Shown: one piece after another, positions 8,762-18,394 of the stretch
Layout: every line of letters begins with the position of its first letter
How positions within the stretch are numbered: position 1 is the stretch's first letter
Position numbers and translations under genes: made by a program
Notes under the pieces: model-generated
Told to the model about the DNA's origin: nothing
The model's input: only the letters and a program-made list of their open reading frames with translations
The model's database searches: none
Assembly (NCBI RefSeq): GCF_000019785.1
Contig: NC_010524.1
Coordinates: 4,204,001-4,268,000, forward strand
Reading direction: 5' to 3'
From: Leptothrix cholodnii SP-6
GTDB lineage: Bacteria; Pseudomonadota; Gammaproteobacteria; Burkholderiales; Burkholderiaceae_C
DNA length: 64,000 bases

Positions 8762-8801
8762 CCCCTCGGGGGATCGGCCGACGTATGCGTCGGACGAGGG
8801 G
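8762..8801. repeat. Intergenic stem-loop between cbbF and cbbP
   Basis: Nested inverted repeats: CCCCTCG (8762-8768) pairs with CGAGGGG (8795-8801), and inside them CCGACG pairs with CGTCGG around a TATG loop. It sits in the 117-base gap after the cbbF stop, on the transcript leading to cbbP. There is no U-run, so it may slow exonucleases or set relative expression rather than end transcription. Confidence 0.55.
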
Positions 8802-8803
8802 CG

Positions 8804-9901
<1,098 letters not shown>

Positions 9902-9949
9902 GGTGGGTCTCTCTGGAGTTGTCGGATTCGGTGAATCGGTGAATGCGGC

Positions 9950-10627
9950 TCAGCGGCCCAGCTCGGTGCGCATCGCGTCGATCACGCCGCGGTATTCGGC
10001 CTGGCTGAAGATCGCGCTGCCGGCCACGAAGGTGTCGGCGCCGGCGTCGGCGATGCGGCGGATGTTGTCGACCTTGACGCCGCCGTCGACCTCCAGGCGA
10101 ATGTCGCGGCCGGTGGCCTCGATCAGCCGGCGGGCGCGTTCGATCTTGCGCAGCGCGCTGTCGATGAAGCTCTGGCCGCCGAAGCCGGGGTTGACGCTCA
10201 TGATCAGGATCAGGTCGACGCGGTCGATCACGTACTCGAGCACGTCGAGGCTGCTGGCCGGGTTGAAGGCCAGGCCGGCCTGGCAGCCGGCGCCCTTGAT
10301 CAGCTGCAGCGTGCGGTCGACGTGCGCGCTGGCTTCGGGGTGGAAGCTGATGAGGTCGGCACCGGCCTTGGCGAACGCCAGTGCCAGCTCGTCGACCGGC
10401 TGCACCATCAGGTGCACGTCGATCGGGCAGGCCCGGCCGTCGGGCTTGACGCTGTGTTTCTTGAGCGCCTGGCAGACCATCGGCCCGAAGGTCAGGTTGG
10501 GCACGTAATGGTTGTCCATCACGTCGAAATGGATCCAGTCGGCACCCGCGGCCAGCACGTTGCGAACTTCCTCGCCCAGGCGGGCAAAGTCGGCCGAAAG
10601 AATGCTGGGGGCGATGCGGTGCTGCAT
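9950..10627 (-). CDS. cbbE: Ribulose-phosphate 3-epimerase
   Basis: A 225-residue TIM-barrel epimerase interconverting ribulose-5-phosphate and xylulose-5-phosphate. Signatures are [17 protein letters not shown] at the N-terminus, [36 protein letters not shown], and [12 protein letters not shown]. It is the first gene of the cbb operon and faces cbbR across a 123-base gap, so the operon promoter should lie there. Confidence 0.95.
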   Translation of the reverse strand: MQHRIAPSILSADFARLGEEVRNVLAAGADWIHFDVMDNHYVPNLTFGPMVCQALKKHSVKPDGRACPIDVHLMVQPVDELALAFAKAGADLISFHPEASAHVDRTLQLIKGAGCQAGLAFNPASSLDVLEYVIDRVDLILIMSVNPGFGGQSFIDSALRKIERARRLIEATGRDIRLEVDGGVKVDNIRRIADAGADTFVAGSAIFSQAEYRGVIDAMRTELGR

Positions 10628-10750
10628 GACGGTCTGCCTCGTTTTTCAGGGGGTGCGCAAGCGGCCGACGGGCCGCCTTGACCTCAATTTAGGCGCGGCG
10701 TTCACTAAGGTAAATTCACCAATCTTTGGGTTGTGATTCAGGAACGCTGA
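10628..10750. promoter_or_regulatory. Divergent cbbR-cbbE control region
   Basis: This 123-base gap separates head-to-head cbbR and cbbE. It holds two TTCAC direct repeats (10701-10705 and 10715-10719) and a TAA-N7-TCA pair (10706-10718) that fits the TNA-N7-TNA pattern of CbbR sites. A CbbR-controlled divergent promoter is expected from family knowledge; exact -35/-10 elements were not resolved. Confidence 0.5.
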
Positions 10751-11701
10751 ATGAAAACCGTCACCTTCCGTCAGCTGCGGGTTTTCACCGAGGTGGCTCG
10801 CCACCTCAGCTTCGTGCGTGCCGCCGAGGCGCTGCACCTCACGCCGCCGGCCGTGACGATGCAGGTCAAGGAGCTCGAATCGGCCATCGAGCTGCCGCTG
10901 TTCGACCGCGAGGGCCGCAAGGTGTCGCTCACCACCGCGGGCGAATATTTCCTGGTCTATGCCAAGCGGCTGTTGTCGACGCTCAAGGAGGCCGACGACG
11001 CGATGGCGCGCTTTCGCAAGGTCGAGTCGGGCGTGCTGAGCGTGGGCATGGTGGGCACGGCCAAGTACTTCGTGCCGCAGTTGCTGGCGCGATTCCGCAT
11101 CGAGCATCCGGGCATCGAGCTCAAGCTGCAGGTCGGCGCCAACCGCGAGCAGCTGGTGGCGCTGCTGCAGCAGGGCGAGGTGGACCTGGCGATCATGGGC
11201 CGCCCACCGCGCGAGATGGCCACCCGCGCCGAGCCGTTCGCGGCGCACCCGCACGTGTTCATCGCGCCGCCCGGCCACCCGGTGCTGGCCCAGGGCCGCA
11301 CCACGCTGTCGGAGCTGGCGAGCTATCCGCTGATCGCGCGCGAGCCGGCCTCGGGCACCCGCGCGCTGATGGACCGCTTCTTCCAGGAGCACCGCGTCGA
11401 GCTGCGCATCGCGATGGAGATGCCCAGCAACGAGACCATCAAGCAGGCCGTGATGGCCGGCATGGGCTTGAGCTTCCTGTCGCTGCACACCATCGGGCTG
11501 GAGCTGCGCTGCGGCCTGCTCGAGCTGGTGCACGTCGAGAACGCGCCGATCGTGCGCACCTGGAACATCGTGCACATGCAGTCCCGGCTGCTGTCGCCGG
11601 CCGCCGAGGCGCTGCGCTATTTCATGCTCGAACACGGCGAGGCACACCTCGCCGAACACGACCGCCCGTGGCTGGGCGGGCGCATCGACCTGAACCGCTG
11701 A
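10751..11701 (+). CDS. cbbR: LysR-type regulator CbbR
   Basis: A 316-residue LysR protein. The winged HTH occupies residues 5-65 (RQLRVFTEVARHLSFVRAAEALHLT and AVTMQVKELESAIELPLFDRE), followed by a periplasmic-binding-like effector domain with GMVGTAKYFVPQLL. CbbR activates cbb operons in response to Calvin intermediates such as phosphoenolpyruvate, ATP or RuBP. Divergence from cbbE is the classic arrangement. Its stop abuts, without spacing, the stop of the convergent MerR-type gene. Confidence 0.93.
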   Translation: MKTVTFRQLRVFTEVARHLSFVRAAEALHLTPPAVTMQVKELESAIELPLFDREGRKVSLTTAGEYFLVYAKRLLSTLKEADDAMARFRKVESGVLSVGMVGTAKYFVPQLLARFRIEHPGIELKLQVGANREQLVALLQQGEVDLAIMGRPPREMATRAEPFAAHPHVFIAPPGHPVLAQGRTTLSELASYPLIAREPASGTRALMDRFFQEHRVELRIAMEMPSNETIKQAVMAGMGLSFLSLHTIGLELRCGLLELVHVENAPIVRTWNIVHMQSRLLSPAAEALRYFMLEHGEAHLAEHDRPWLGGRIDLNR

Positions 11702-12757
11702 TCAGGCCGACGGCGGCACCAGCCCCTCGATCACCGCCACCCGCTCCAGCGCTGACTCGAACAGCGAGCGTGCAGCCCCCGCCACCTGGCCCAGATAGGC
11801 GTGCAGCACGGCGTCGGCCGGGCTGCGGTCGCGGCACTGCGCGCTGTAGGCCTCGAAGTGCGACAGCTGCATCAGCAGCTCGGCCAGGTGGCGCGGGCAT
11901 TCGCAGGCGATGGTCGACGACAGGCCGGCAAAGTCGGCCAGTTCGGCGTCGCTGTAGCGGCGCTCGGGCACCGGGCCGAGCGCCACCAGCCGGGGGTCGG
12001 TGACCGGCGCGGCGCAGTCGATCGGCTCGGCGGGCGCGGCCGGCGTCTGGGCCGCCTCGCCGCACAGGCCGCCCAGCCAGGCGCCGAGCGCGGCATCGTC
12101 ACGCGGCTCGCGCAGCAGCGCCACGCCGGCGGCGGCAAACGCATCGCCGATGGCCGCGGACGCGAAGCCGTAGAACACCGCCAGGCGCGCGGCGCCGATC
12201 GCCCGAGCCGCCGCCTGCAGGTCGGCCAGGTCGCCTTCGTGCAGGCCGCTGGCGTGCACCAGCAGGACATCGACACGCGGGCCGGCCGGCGGCAGATCCA
12301 GCTCGGCCAGGTCATCGAGGTGAGCGACGCCGGCGACGATGTCGAGCGGGCGGCCGAGCCGGCGCTGCAGCGTGGGCCGCTGCAGCCGGCGCAGCAGCGC
12401 GCCCCCCGCCACCACCACCCGCCACGGCAGCACCGGGGCGGCCGCCGGCAGCGTGCGCGCGCCGGCAAGCGTGGTGGCGTGGGTCGCGGCCACCTGCCGC
12501 AGGCCCTCGGCATCGAGCCCGGCGATCGAGCCGATCGAATGGCCCAGCTCGGTCAGCTGCTTGACCAGCGCCAGCCGCTGCACGTCGGCGGCCGAATACA
12601 GGCGGTGGCCGGTCGGGCTGGTGGCCGGCGCGGCCACCTGGTAGCGGCGCTCCCAGATGCGCAGCGTCGCCACCGGCATGCGGATCATGCGGGCCACCGC
12701 GCCGCTGCGGTAACACGGCCGGGTTTCGTCGGCGGAGGTTGGATCGGGCATCGACAT
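11702..12757 (-). CDS. MerR-family transcriptional regulator with a long effector region
   Basis: A 351-residue protein. Residues ~17-85 form a MerR DNA-binding domain (GAVARMIRMPVATLRIWERRY, then SPTGHRLYSAADVQRLALVKQL). The following ~150 residues look like a Rossmann-type domain as in CarH/LitR regulators, but the DxHxxG cobalamin signature is not present. The last ~90 residues (FAGLSSTIACECPRHLAELLMQLSHFEAYSAQC) form a helical domain with two close cysteines, common in related proteins of this order and of unknown function. The gene is tail-to-tail with cbbR. The signal and targets are unknown. Confidence 0.8.
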   Translation of the reverse strand: MSMPDPTSADETRPCYRSGAVARMIRMPVATLRIWERRYQVAAPATSPTGHRLYSAADVQRLALVKQLTELGHSIGSIAGLDAEGLRQVAATHATTLAGARTLPAAAPVLPWRVVVAGGALLRRLQRPTLQRRLGRPLDIVAGVAHLDDLAELDLPPAGPRVDVLLVHASGLHEGDLADLQAAARAIGAARLAVFYGFASAAIGDAFAAAGVALLREPRDDAALGAWLGGLCGEAAQTPAAPAEPIDCAAPVTDPRLVALGPVPERRYSDAELADFAGLSSTIACECPRHLAELLMQLSHFEAYSAQCRDRSPADAVLHAYLGQVAGAARSLFESALERVAVIEGLVPPSA

Positions 12758-13024
12758 CGAATCAAGTTCGGTTGAATCGTTTATGAATCGGTTTTATGGA
12801 TAAATCAAGGCAAAAGCCTGTTGAACGACGCCGATTTGAGCCTGAAACCGCGCTTCAGTTCCGGCAACCCGACTCAACACCCTGCCCCCCGTGTGGCCGC
12901 GACCCGGGTTCAGGCGTCGTCCGCTGCGGTGAGAGGAAGGCCGGCGCCTGAAGTTGCACGGCCGGCGCGGGTCACACTGGGCACCTGAACGGCCGCTGAG
13001 GGCCGCCCTGCCAGGAGGAGGCGG

Positions 13025-14287
13025 ATGAACCGAGAAGACCGAGAAGACCGACAGCGCGCGCGATTGCAGGCCATGCGCCGGGTCGCCACCGGCCTGCTCG
13101 TGCTGATGGTCGGGGTGTTCGTGCTGGCCCGGGCCCATGCGGGCGAACATCCCGCCTGGGGTTACCTGGCCGCGTTTGCCGAGGCCGCGATGATCGGCGC
13201 CGTGGCCGACTGGTTCGCGGTGGTGGCGCTGTTCCGCCATCCGCTGGGCATCCCGGTCTGGCACACCGCCATCATCCCGACCCGCAAGGACGAGATCGCG
13301 CGCACGCTGGGCGAGTTCGTCGAATCGCATTTCGTGACGGTCGATGCCATCGTGGCCCGCATCCGCAGCCACGATCCGGCGGCCTGGCTGGCGCGCTGGC
13401 TGGCACAGCCGCCCAACGCCGAGCGGATCGGCCGCTGGCTGAGCACCGCGGCGCGGCAGATCCTGGCCTCGGTGGACGACCGGCCCATCCGCGCCCTGCT
13501 GCGCCGCAGCCTGACCGAGCGCCTGGCCGCCTGCGACCTGGCCGCACCGGTGGCCCGCTTCGGCGGCGAGCTGGTGGCCGAGAAGCGCCACCACGAGCTG
13601 TTCGACTGGGCCCTGCGCAGCACGCAGGACTGGCTCGACAGCGAAGGCGCCGAGGCCACGCTCGGTGTCGCGCTCGATTCGGTGCTCGACAACCGCTTTC
13701 TCGCGCTGTTCAAGGGCAGCGCCGCCAGCCGCATCCGCAGCGGGCTCAAGAACCTGGCCGAAGCCGCCGCGAACGATCCGCAGCACCCGCTGCGCCTGCG
13801 CTACGACGCCTTCGTCGCCGAATGGCTGACCCGGCTCGGCAACGATCCCGAGGTGAGCCGGCGCCTGAAGGACTTCCAATCCGCCACGCTCGACAGCCCG
13901 CGCCTGCAATCGGCCTTCGACGGCTTGTGGGACGAACTCAGGAACGGGCTCGACGCCGACCTCTCGCATCAGAACCCGGCCATCGGCCGGCAGGCATCAC
14001 GCGTGGCGCGCGAATGGGGCGAGAGCCTGGCCGGCGACAGCGACCGTCGCGCCCGCATCAACGACGCGCTGGTGGCGGCGGTGATCCCGCTCGTGGCCGA
14101 CAACCGCGGCAAGGTGGCCGCCTTCATCCAGGCGCAGATCGATGCCTGGTCGAAAGAGGAGATGACGCAGCGGATGGAACTGGCGGTCGGGCGCGACCTG
14201 CAGTTCATCCGCATCAACGGCACGCTGGTGGGCGGGCTGGTCGGGCTGGCCCTGCACTTCGGCGTCACCCTGCTGCAGGGCCCTTGA
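13025..14287 (+). CDS. DUF445 (YjiN-like) membrane protein
   Basis: A 420-residue DUF445 protein. It has an N-terminal membrane segment (LLVLMVGVFVLARAH), the family signature FAEAAMIGAVADWFAVVALFRHPLGIPVWHTAIIP, a long helical middle, and a C-terminal hydrophobic hairpin (TLVGGLVGLALHFGVTLL). DUF445 proteins are found widely and have no established activity. The start is supported by AGGAGG eight bases upstream. In the 267 bases before it, shared with the MerR gene promoter, no other gene was seen. Confidence 0.88.
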   Translation: MNREDREDRQRARLQAMRRVATGLLVLMVGVFVLARAHAGEHPAWGYLAAFAEAAMIGAVADWFAVVALFRHPLGIPVWHTAIIPTRKDEIARTLGEFVESHFVTVDAIVARIRSHDPAAWLARWLAQPPNAERIGRWLSTAARQILASVDDRPIRALLRRSLTERLAACDLAAPVARFGGELVAEKRHHELFDWALRSTQDWLDSEGAEATLGVALDSVLDNRFLALFKGSAASRIRSGLKNLAEAAANDPQHPLRLRYDAFVAEWLTRLGNDPEVSRRLKDFQSATLDSPRLQSAFDGLWDELRNGLDADLSHQNPAIGRQASRVAREWGESLAGDSDRRARINDALVAAVIPLVADNRGKVAAFIQAQIDAWSKEEMTQRMELAVGRDLQFIRINGTLVGGLVGLALHFGVTLLQGP

Positions 14288-14306
14288 TCCGCCGGCCTGG
14301 AAGGGA

Positions 14307-14894
14307 CTACCTGTCCTTGCCCAGCGCGACCCGGAACGCCTCGAGCCGGGCCTCGTAGTCGGCCGCGTCGCCGTAGTCCAGAAAGCGGTTGTAGCGCGCG
14401 TGCGTGCCGAGGATCTTGCGGGCATGCTTGATCGGGCAGAAGTACTGCTCGGTGCGTGCCACGATCTCGGTCATGTAGGCCATCAGGCCGTTGGCGTATT
14501 CGCAATAGGTGCAGTGGAAACGCTCGAAGGCATTGAGATAGCCGAGGTGCTGGCGGTCGTAGACCATGTAGTCGCCGCGCTTGACCCGGCCGATGCCGTA
14601 GATCGGGAAGCAGAGCCACTGGTAGAGGGTCACGCACAGATCGACCAGCATCAGCGGCACCGCCATGCCGTAGATGACCGGGCCGGTGATCAGGTTCTGC
14701 GGCCGGTTCGTCACCAGCCAGCGAAAGACGTTCTTCTTGAGCTTGAGATGGGCCTCTCTCACCGAGCGCTCGAACTCGACCCGCTTGCCGTCGATGCGGA
14801 AGAACATGCGGCTTTCCTGATCGTGCACGGCGCTGCGCAGTTCGTCTTCGAGCGCGGCCATCTGCGCCAGGAGCTGGGTGATTCGTTCGTTCAT
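14307..14894 (-). CDS. Conserved hypothetical membrane-associated protein with CxxC
   Basis: I do not recognise this 195-residue protein. An N-terminal amphipathic helix (MNERITQLLAQMAALEDELRS) precedes a basic region, a hydrophobic stretch (TGPVIYGMAVPLMLVDLCVTLYQWLCFPIYG, residues ~70-100) and a cysteine-containing part (FHCTYCEYANG and YFCPIKHARK) that could bind a metal or form disulfides. The ATG at 14894 is the first Met after the methyltransferase stop 20 bases upstream, so the two may be cotranscribed. The protein appears intact. Confidence 0.7.
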   Translation of the reverse strand: MNERITQLLAQMAALEDELRSAVHDQESRMFFRIDGKRVEFERSVREAHLKLKKNVFRWLVTNRPQNLITGPVIYGMAVPLMLVDLCVTLYQWLCFPIYGIGRVKRGDYMVYDRQHLGYLNAFERFHCTYCEYANGLMAYMTEIVARTEQYFCPIKHARKILGTHARYNRFLDYGDAADYEARLEAFRVALGKDR

Positions 14895-14914
14895 GGGATC
14901 CTTGACGTCGACAC

Positions 14915-15574
14915 TCAGCCCGCCACGCCCTGAAGCCGCAGCGCCACCATCAGGTTGTTGGCCGGCATCTCGAAGCGCTGCTCGAAGTGCAGGCCGCAGG
15001 CCTGCGCCTCGCCCATCACGTCGGCCAGCCGGCGCAGGCCCCATTGCGGATCGCGTGCGCGCAGATCGGCATCGAAGGCCCGATTGCCCGGTGCGGTGCT
15101 GACGCCGTCGACCACGAACGGCCCGTAGAGCACCAGCACGCCACCCGGGCGCAGGTGCCGCGCGGCGCCGCACATCAGCGCCGCGCAGGTCGCCCACGGC
15201 GAGATGTGCAGCATGTTGGCGCAGAACAGCGCGTCGAACTTGAAGGCGTCGAAGGTGCCCGGCCCCTGCGGCCAGACCGCGGCCAGCACGTCGAGCTGCA
15301 GCGGACTGCGCACGTTGTGCAGCGCAGCGCAGCGGGCCTCGATCGCCGGCAGGCTTTGCGCATCGGCGTCGGTGGGCTGCCAATGCCAGTGCGGTCGCGC
15401 GGCGGCAAAGTGCGCAGCGTGCTGGCCGGTGCCGCTGGCGATCTCGAGCACCGCGGCACGGGCCGGCAGCAGGTGCGTCAGCACCTCGAGGATGGGGCCC
15501 TGGTTGCGCTCGGCGGCGGGGCTGAAGGGCAGCAGGTCGTCGGCGTGGACGGCGGGGGGGCGGTCGTGATTCAT
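14915..15574 (-). CDS. DUF938 class I SAM-dependent methyltransferase-like protein
   Basis: A 219-residue protein of the DUF938 family. The opening block LPFSPAAERNQGPILEVL and the SAM motif AVLEIASGTGQHAAHFAAARP are clear, with CANMLHISPWATCAALM and RHLRPGGVLVLYGPF further on. The fold is that of a class I methyltransferase, but no substrate is known for the family. The start at 15574 (MNHDRPP) was preferred; 15610 and 15622 are in-frame alternatives without a clear ribosome-binding site. Confidence 0.82.
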   Translation of the reverse strand: MNHDRPPAVHADDLLPFSPAAERNQGPILEVLTHLLPARAAVLEIASGTGQHAAHFAAARPHWHWQPTDADAQSLPAIEARCAALHNVRSPLQLDVLAAVWPQGPGTFDAFKFDALFCANMLHISPWATCAALMCGAARHLRPGGVLVLYGPFVVDGVSTAPGNRAFDADLRARDPQWGLRRLADVMGEAQACGLHFEQRFEMPANNLMVALRLQGVAG

Positions 15575-15622
15575 GGCATGGGGCGGCGCGAGCGGTGAGG
15601 CACCGATCATGCCGCCGCACAC

Positions 15623-17575
15623 TCAGATCTGCACCCTCGTTCCGAGCTCGACCACGCTGTTGTCGGGCAGCCGGAAGAAGGCGACCGCGCTGCCGGCGTT
15701 GCGCGTCATCGCGGCATAGAGGCGCTCACGCCAGTGCGCCATGCCGCTGCCGCGGGTCGGCACGATGGTTTCGCGGCTGAGGAAATAGCTGGTCTCGAAC
15801 GGCGGGATCGGCAGGCCCTGCGACTCGCACAGCTTGAGCGCCTTGGGCACGTCGGGCGTGTTCATGAAACCGAAGTTCAGCGTCACGCGCCAGAAGCCGT
15901 GCCCCAGCGGCTCGACCCGGGTGCGCTCTTCCATGCCGACCCACGGCGTGTCCTTGAAGCACACGGTCAGGATCACGTTGCAGCTGTGCAGCACCTGGTT
16001 GTGCTTGAGGTTGTGCAGCAGCGCCTGCGGCACGGTGGTCGGATCGGCCACGGCATAGACCGCCACCCGCGCGGCGCGCGACATCGCGCCCGGCTCGAGC
16101 TGGTCGACAAACGGCTGCAGTTCGAGGCCGTCGCTGCGGATCGCCTCCAGCGTCAGCGCGCGGCCGCGCTGCCAGGTGCTCATCAGCGCGAACAGCGCCG
16201 CACCCAGTCCGAGCGGGAACCAGCCGCCGTCGACGATCTTGACCGCGCAGCCCGCCACCATCAGCGCATCGATCGCCAGGAAGAACGCCGTGGCGCCGGC
16301 CGCCACCGCGAGCGGCAGCTTCCAGCCCTCGCGCACCACGAACCAGGTCAGCACGGTGGTGATGAACATCGTCAGCGTCACCGCAATGCCGTAGGCGCCG
16401 GCCACCGCCGACGAACTGCGGAACAGCAGCACCACCGCCATCACGCCGGCCAGCAGCACCCAGTTGACCGCCGGCAGGTAGATCTGGCCCTGCTCGCGCG
16501 CGGAGGTGTGGCGCACCGCCATGCGCGGCAAAAAACCGAGCTGGATGGCCTGGCGCGTCATCGAATAGGCGCCCGAGATCACCGCCTGCGAGGCGATGAT
16601 GGCCGCCAGCGTCGCCAGGCCGAGCGCCGGCCAGATCAGCGCCGGCGGAAACAGGCGGTAGAACGGGTTCTCGATCGCCGACGGGTCGGCCATCAGCAGC
16701 GCGCCCTGGCCCATGTAGTTGAGTGCGAGCGACGGCAGCACCAGCGCGTTCCAGGCCAGCTGCACCGGAAAGCGGCCGAAGTGGCCCATGTCGGCATACA
16801 GCGCCTCGGTGCCCGTGACCGCCAGCACGATCGCACCCACCACGAACAGCACCAGCGGCCCGCGCTCCCACAGGAACTGCAGGCCGTGCAGCGGGTTGAG
16901 CGCGGCCAGGATGGCCGGCTGCGCGGCGATGTGCACCACGCCGGTGACGGCGAGCGTGCCGAACCACAGCACGATGATCGGCCCGAAGGCGCGCCCGACC
17001 GCGGCCGTGCCGTGGCGCTGCACGAGGAACAGGCCGAGCAGGATCGCCATCGTCGCCGGCACCACGTAGGGTTTCAGCGCGGGGGTGGCGATCTCCAGCC
17101 CCTCCATCGCGCCGAGCACCGAGATCGCCGGCGTGATGACGCTGTCGCCGTAGAACAGCGTGGCGCCGAACACGCCCAGCAGCAGCAGCGCATGGCGCAG
17201 CCGCGGCCGCGACGCCACCGCGTGCGCCGCCAGCGCGGTGAGCGCCAGCACGCCACCTTCGCCTCGGTTGTCGGCGCGCAGCACCAGCAGCACGTACTTG
17301 AACGTGACCACCAGCATCAGGGCCCAGAAGATGCACGACACCGCACCGATCAGGTTGGCGTGGGTCAGCGCCACGCCGTTGTGGGGCGAGAAGATCTCCT
17401 TGACGGTGTAGAGCGGGCTGGTGCCGATGTCGCCGTAGACGACACCCAGCGCCGCCAGCGTCAGCGCCGCCCAGCCCTGGCGGCGGTGCGCGTGCTCCGG
17501 CGAAGGCTCGGCCGGCTCGGCGGGGTCGGCGGACGGCTCGATGGCCGTTGCGTGGGCGTTGGTGGGGGCGTTCAT
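15623..17575 (-). CDS. kup: KUP-family low-affinity potassium transporter
   Basis: A 650-residue K+ uptake system. It has about 12 membrane segments after a polar N-terminus, with the KUP signature [20 protein letters not shown] near residue 40 and [18 protein letters not shown] in the middle; a ~150-residue cytoplasmic tail follows. KUP proteins are thought to be K+/H+ symporters. The Met at 17575 was chosen over the longer frame from 17626 because the upstream stretch lacks family features. It is 87 bases downstream of a KdpE-like regulator on the same strand, which suggests that K+ or turgor sensing controls it. Confidence 0.93.
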   Translation of the reverse strand: MNAPTNAHATAIEPSADPAEPAEPSPEHAHRRQGWAALTLAALGVVYGDIGTSPLYTVKEIFSPHNGVALTHANLIGAVSCIFWALMLVVTFKYVLLVLRADNRGEGGVLALTALAAHAVASRPRLRHALLLLGVFGATLFYGDSVITPAISVLGAMEGLEIATPALKPYVVPATMAILLGLFLVQRHGTAAVGRAFGPIIVLWFGTLAVTGVVHIAAQPAILAALNPLHGLQFLWERGPLVLFVVGAIVLAVTGTEALYADMGHFGRFPVQLAWNALVLPSLALNYMGQGALLMADPSAIENPFYRLFPPALIWPALGLATLAAIIASQAVISGAYSMTRQAIQLGFLPRMAVRHTSAREQGQIYLPAVNWVLLAGVMAVVLLFRSSSAVAGAYGIAVTLTMFITTVLTWFVVREGWKLPLAVAAGATAFFLAIDALMVAGCAVKIVDGGWFPLGLGAALFALMSTWQRGRALTLEAIRSDGLELQPFVDQLEPGAMSRAARVAVYAVADPTTVPQALLHNLKHNQVLHSCNVILTVCFKDTPWVGMEERTRVEPLGHGFWRVTLNFGFMNTPDVPKALKLCESQGLPIPPFETSYFLSRETIVPTRGSGMAHWRERLYAAMTRNAGSAVAFFRLPDNSVVELGTRVQI

Positions 17576-17662
17576 GCGGACGGCTTGCGGCAGTGGATCT
17601 GGCCGCCAGACTGCCCGCCAGCCCATCAGGAACGCATAAGGACGCGCCAGCCGACGGCGCGG

Positions 17663-18394
17663 CTACTGCGATTCCTGCGCCGGCTCGACCAGCCGGTAAC
17701 CCACGCCCGGTTCTGTCAGCATCAGGCGCGGCTCGGCCGGTTCGGGCTCCAGCTTGGCGCGCAGCTGCGCCATGTAGAGCCGCAGGTAATGCGTGTGGGA
17801 CACGTACTCGGCCCCCCACACGTCGGCCAGCAGCTGGCGGTGCGTCACCACCTGGCCGGCGCTGCGCACCAGCCGGGCGAGCAGCTTGAACTCGGTGGGC
17901 GTCAGGTGCACCGGCTGGCCGTCGCGCTGCACCGTCTGCCGGACCAGATCGATCTCCACGCCCTCGCCCCGGTAGTGCGTGAGCGCCGCCCGCACCGTGG
18001 TGCCGCGGTGGCGCAGCGCCACCCGCAGCCGCGCCAGCAGCTCGCCGACGCTGAAGGGCTTGACGAGGTAGTCGTCGGCGCCGGCGTCGAGCAGGCGGAT
18101 CTTCTGGCCCTCGGCCTGGCGCGCCGAGATCACCAGCACCGGCAGCGCCTGGCGGCGTCGCAGGTTGACGAGCAGGGTCTCGCCGTCGCCGTCGGGCAGG
18201 CCGAGGTCGAGCACGATCAGGTCGATGCCCGGCTCGTCGGCCAGCCGCCCCGGCCTGCCGGCGTGGCCGACCAGCGCCAGCCCCTCGGACAGGCTGGCGG
18301 CGGTCAGCACCTGGTAACCCTCGACCGTGAGCGCGTCGCGCAGCGTGGTGCGCAGCTCGCGGTCGTCCTCGACCAGCAGCACGCGCAGCGTCAC
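17663..18394 (-). CDS. kdpE: KdpE-like OmpR-family response regulator
   Basis: A 243-residue response regulator. The receiver domain has the acidic pair LVEDDREL, the phospho-acceptor in IVLDLGLPDGDGE and the lysine of YLVKPFSVGELLARL; the C-terminal winged helix contains LTPTEFKLLARLVRSAGQVVTHRQLL and ends GVGYRLVEP. The sequence follows KdpE rather than other OmpR regulators, including the DVWGAEYVSHTHYLRLYMAQLRAKLE block. The start is GTG, and its GTGA overlaps the kinase stop by four bases, so the pair is translationally coupled. Confidence 0.85.
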   Translation of the reverse strand: MTLRVLLVEDDRELRTTLRDALTVEGYQVLTAASLSEGLALVGHAGRPGRLADEPGIDLIVLDLGLPDGDGETLLVNLRRRQALPVLVISARQAEGQKIRLLDAGADDYLVKPFSVGELLARLRVALRHRGTTVRAALTHYRGEGVEIDLVRQTVQRDGQPVHLTPTEFKLLARLVRSAGQVVTHRQLLADVWGAEYVSHTHYLRLYMAQLRAKLEPEPAEPRLMLTEPGVGYRLVEPAQESQ

